Positions 6,915 to 8,786 of a stretch of DNA of 8,786 nt are shown piece after piece (the first letter of the stretch is position 1; each line of letters begins with the position of its first letter). The notes below the pieces were generated by a model. It saw nothing but the letters and a program-made list of their open reading frames with translations, made no database searches and was not told the DNA's origin. The DNA lies in NCBI GenBank assembly GCA_030653405.1, contig JAURZO010000234.1, forward strand, positions 1 through 8,786. The letters run 5' to 3'. Source of the DNA: Zwartia sp. GTDB lineage: Bacteria > Pseudomonadota > Gammaproteobacteria > Burkholderiales > Burkholderiaceae_B. A program made the translations under genes and the position numbers.

Positions 6915-7218
6915 AGCCATAACCGCGGTCTTAATGGTGTCGGTTATGGTGAAACACAATCGCACCAGATACTAAAAATTATCCTGACAAACCAGTTGCA
7001 AGTCTGACCCGCTATGGCGCTTTGATTGCCGTAGTCGGGATCGTTTCGGGATCTTTGATGATGCTTCGCTGCGGCAAGTAATTTAAAAGCAAGTCTGTTT
7101 CCTTCTTCACCGCGCTGTAGCATTCACAACTGAGTGCTTCGAGCTGATCAATCGAATGATGTCTGTTGCAAACTGCGGTCTGACACAGGCTCACAATCAG
7201 TGCTTTCATAGGAACTCT
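6915..7218. other. Decayed intergenic stretch with a membrane-helix-like frame
   Basis: No intact gene is visible in these 304 nt. After the hairpin, the + frame 6953-7081 reads through 42 codons to a TAA. It encodes a hydrophilic lead (APDTKNYPDKPVASLTR) and a helix-like hydrophobic run (YGALIAVVGIVSGSLMML) ending RCGK. The frame has no usable start: ATG 6946 is in a different frame and would need a one-base shift. It could be the relic of a small membrane protein. An 11-nt tandem near-repeat (CGGGATCGTTT then CGGGATCTTTG, 7036-7057) lies inside it. The rest shows nothing recognisable. Confidence 0.35.
6917..6949 (+). terminator. 9-bp stem-loop right after the GST stop
   Basis: CCATAACCG and CGGTTATGG form a perfect 9-bp stem around a 15-nt loop, starting 3 nt after the GST stop codon. 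It is a likely transcript-end structure, though GAAACAC rather than a T run follows. Confidence 0.4.
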
Positions 7219-7486
7219 GTGCGCTCAGATCTTGCCGTTGCTCAAGCTGCAAAAAAATACCAATCCTTAAACATACACCTGCCAAAGCGGGCATTCCACA
7301 AGAAGCACTCGAGCCTTATGGCCGCTTTAAAGCCAAGCTCTCGCGGAACTACATCCGTACACTCCAAGATCAGCCCTACGAAAACTCATCATGGCGCAAA
7401 TCGTGCCCATTGAGGACATCAGCTTGCACTTCACGGGCGATTTCAACGCCATCGCCTTGACCAACAACCTGTTAGCCGCCTTGATC
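7219..7486 (+). pseudogene. fhs: Broken 5' fragment of formate-tetrahydrofolate ligase
   Basis: Remnant of the gene for formate-tetrahydrofolate ligase, which makes 10-formyl-THF from formate, THF and ATP. Three blocks in three frames match the enzyme's N-terminal region in order. Frame 1 (from GTG 7219) reads RSDLAVAQAAKKY. Frame 3 (from 7281) reads AKAGIPQEALEPYGRFKAKL, then SRNYIRTLQDQP to about 7372. Frame 2 (from 7394) reads AQIVPIEDISLHFTGDF, then NAIALTNNLLAALI. There is a frameshift near 7262-7280. Between LQDQP and AQIVP the family's nucleotide-binding segment (AINPTPAGEGKTT through the GGAAGGG stretch, roughly 70 residues) is missing. After ALI the sequence leaves the family and stops at TGA 7517. 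The real enzyme is about 550-560 residues, so this is a dead fragment. An intact copy elsewhere in the genome is expected but cannot be seen here. Confidence 0.85.
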
Positions 7487-7570
7487 GCTATTTGTTATCA
7501 CAAAGTACGGTACAAATGATGTGATTTCTGTTGCTAAAGTTTGCAGATGCATGAAATGACATAAACCGCC

Positions 7571-7576
7571 TAGAAT
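7571..7576 (+). promoter_or_regulatory. Candidate -10 box before the coiled-coil gene
   Basis: TAGAAT matches the sigma-70 -10 consensus in 5 of 6 positions, within the 77 nt between the fhs remnant's terminal stop and the first possible start at 7597. No good -35 box lies 16-18 bp upstream, so this is only a candidate. Confidence 0.2.
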
Positions 7577-7647
7577 GGACAAACGAATCAACATCAATGG
7601 TAATAATTAATATTGAACCTCTTAAAACTCATCGTCAGCATTCATCC

Positions 7648-8786
7648 ATGACTCGGTTCTCCTGTCTTATCCAGTCACAAAAAATGCTTCAAATCATTTG
7701 TTTGATGCTGACATGTTTACTCCTCCCGAACCTGGTGAAAGGACAGATTGCTTTACCGGCAAGTCAGCCCAAACAACCCTCTATTGAAAGCGAAAGTGGG
7801 ATTTCCGAGCAGCGTGCCAAGGTACAAACACAGTTAGCTGAGACCCAGCGAAAGCGTGATACCAAACAACCGAGTAGCCTTGTGTTATCCAACGCTGAAG
7901 CTGTTAGTGAAGCAGACAGCCAACGCTTATTGGATCGACTCGCCTTTTTGCAAGCCGAAATAATCAAAAAACTTGATGAGTTCGCCGATCTACAAAAAGC
8001 TCCGTCCCCTCTTATATCAAGCCTACCCCAGGTCCAAGCACTAGGTGAATTCCCCCCCTATTCGGCCATCGCTGTCGATGCCTTGCGTGATGAACTAGAC
8101 GGTCAGCTTGACAAACTGCAGGGATTGCTCAGCGGCCTTCAAATCAGAGAAGTTGAAAAGCAGACTCAGCTTGAACAAAAGCGTCGCGCCGATGAAGATC
8201 TGCGACTCAGCCAGGATGGTTATGCCAATGCTCGCGGCGAAGAGAATAAGGCTCAGGCGAAATTGGAGCTGGAGAAGGCTGAATTGCGTCAACGTATTGC
8301 AGAGTCGGAACTGGCGGTGCTGGGCATAGACGAAGATTTGCTCAAGCTAAAGGCGGCACAAACTCGCATACTGAGCGATGAGCTGACTCGTCTGGTAAAA
8401 AAGGCTCTTTCATTTCAGAAGTTGACCGAATTAGATCTGAATGCACAGCGTACCCGCATGATCGCCTTGCGCAAACGCCTAAGTCAAGAAACGTCCAAGG
8501 TAAACGACCGTCGGCGCAATCACGAAAGAGAGCGCGCTAAGCTCTTGGCAAACTCACCGCAACCAGAGAGCAAGGATGGGCAACGACTTTCAGTTCTGAA
8601 TCAGGCGTTGATCACTGACGGCATTGTTCTGGACGGCCTCAATGCCCTGGAAACACTGAATCAGGTTGTCTTTGACGCATGGGAGAAACGTTATCTGATT
8701 CTCTCAGGAGGAGATTCAGAACAAAAACGTCAGGCGCTCTCTTCCCTGGAAAAGATCTATCAAGGCTTGATCAACCGAAAACGCCT
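7648..8786 (+). CDS. Secreted coiled-coil N-terminus, probable MscK/MscM-type channel (partial)
   Basis: An open frame of at least 379 codons that runs off the window end without a stop. The N-terminus looks like a Sec signal: R3 and K12, a hydrophobic run MLQIICLMLTCLLLPNLV, and likely cleavage after VKG (residue 32). The rest is charged and rich in Gln, Leu, Glu, Lys and Arg with long helical, coiled-coil-like segments (for example EVEKQTQLEQKRRADEDL and KAQAKLELEKAELRQRIAE). This fits the large periplasmic region of MscK/MscM-type mechanosensitive channels, but the transmembrane bundle and MscS pore lie outside the window, so the assignment rests on architecture. In-frame ATGs at 7597, 7648 and 7684 all lack a clear ribosome site. 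7648 gives the best signal peptide with a positive n-region; 7597 would add 17 residues. Another secreted coiled-coil protein is the main alternative. Confidence 0.6.
   Translation, partial: MTRFSCLIQSQKMLQIICLMLTCLLLPNLVKGQIALPASQPKQPSIESESGISEQRAKVQTQLAETQRKRDTKQPSSLVLSNAEAVSEADSQRLLDRLAFLQAEIIKKLDEFADLQKAPSPLISSLPQVQALGEFPPYSAIAVDALRDELDGQLDKLQGLLSGLQIREVEKQTQLEQKRRADEDLRLSQDGYANARGEENKAQAKLELEKAELRQRIAESELAVLGIDEDLLKLKAAQTRILSDELTRLVKKALSFQKLTELDLNAQRTRMIALRKRLSQETSKVNDRRRNHERERAKLLANSPQPESKDGQRLSVLNQALITDGIVLDGLNALETLNQVVFDAWEKRYLILSGGDSEQKRQALSSLEKIYQGLINRKR

Noticed and set aside
7036..7057. 11-nt tandem near-repeat CGGGATC(G)TTT
   Set aside because: Only two units with a mismatch; too little to call a repeat element or binding-site array.
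7012..7209. 65-codon minus-strand frame with several cysteines
   Set aside because: No ribosome site, no recognisable family, and it lies in a decayed region where it partly opposes the membrane-helix-like frame; left as probable chance, though its composition is not absurd.

Overview
The window looks like chromosomal DNA of a betaproteobacterium, most likely Burkholderiales and possibly Alcaligenaceae-like. The main reasons are two separate Bug/TctC-type periplasmic receptors, a family hugely expanded in that order, and a YibF-like glutathione S-transferase. Base composition looks balanced by eye, lower than in most high-GC Burkholderiales. No taxon can be fixed from this alone.

Positions 1-6171 hold what looks like a small-molecule uptake and catabolism locus. 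A Bug receptor (81-1064, +) faces an amidohydrolase-2 family hydrolase (2324-1248, -). A divergent, probably co-directional set follows on the + strand: an SDR-like protein with a degenerate catalytic tetrad (2548-3309), a second Bug receptor (3408-4379), and an NTF2-like/flavin monooxygenase fusion (4396-6171) that starts within about 16 nt of the receptor's stop. The inferred logic is that the receptor captures an organic acid or related compound, the FMO oxygenates it, the SDR-like protein handles a carbonyl or CoA-type intermediate, and the hydrolase opens a lactone or ester. The substrate cannot be read from sequence, and no TctA/TctB membrane genes are present. Two previously unmarked short minus-strand ORFs (2504-2358 and 1225-1067) flank the hydrolase gene on both sides.

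Positions 6172-6914 hold hairpins and a GST gene (6282-6914) resembling E. coli YibF. It may or may not belong to the same unit.

Positions 6915-7596 carry no intact gene. They hold a hairpin just after the GST stop, a short start-less reading frame encoding a membrane-helix-like peptide, and a clearly recognisable, multiply broken 5' fragment of formate-tetrahydrofolate ligase (fhs) at about 7219-7486. This is a decayed region.

From 7648 to the window end an open frame encodes a secreted, coiled-coil-rich N-terminus. It resembles the periplasmic part of large MscK/MscM-type mechanosensitive channels, but the diagnostic channel domain lies beyond the window.
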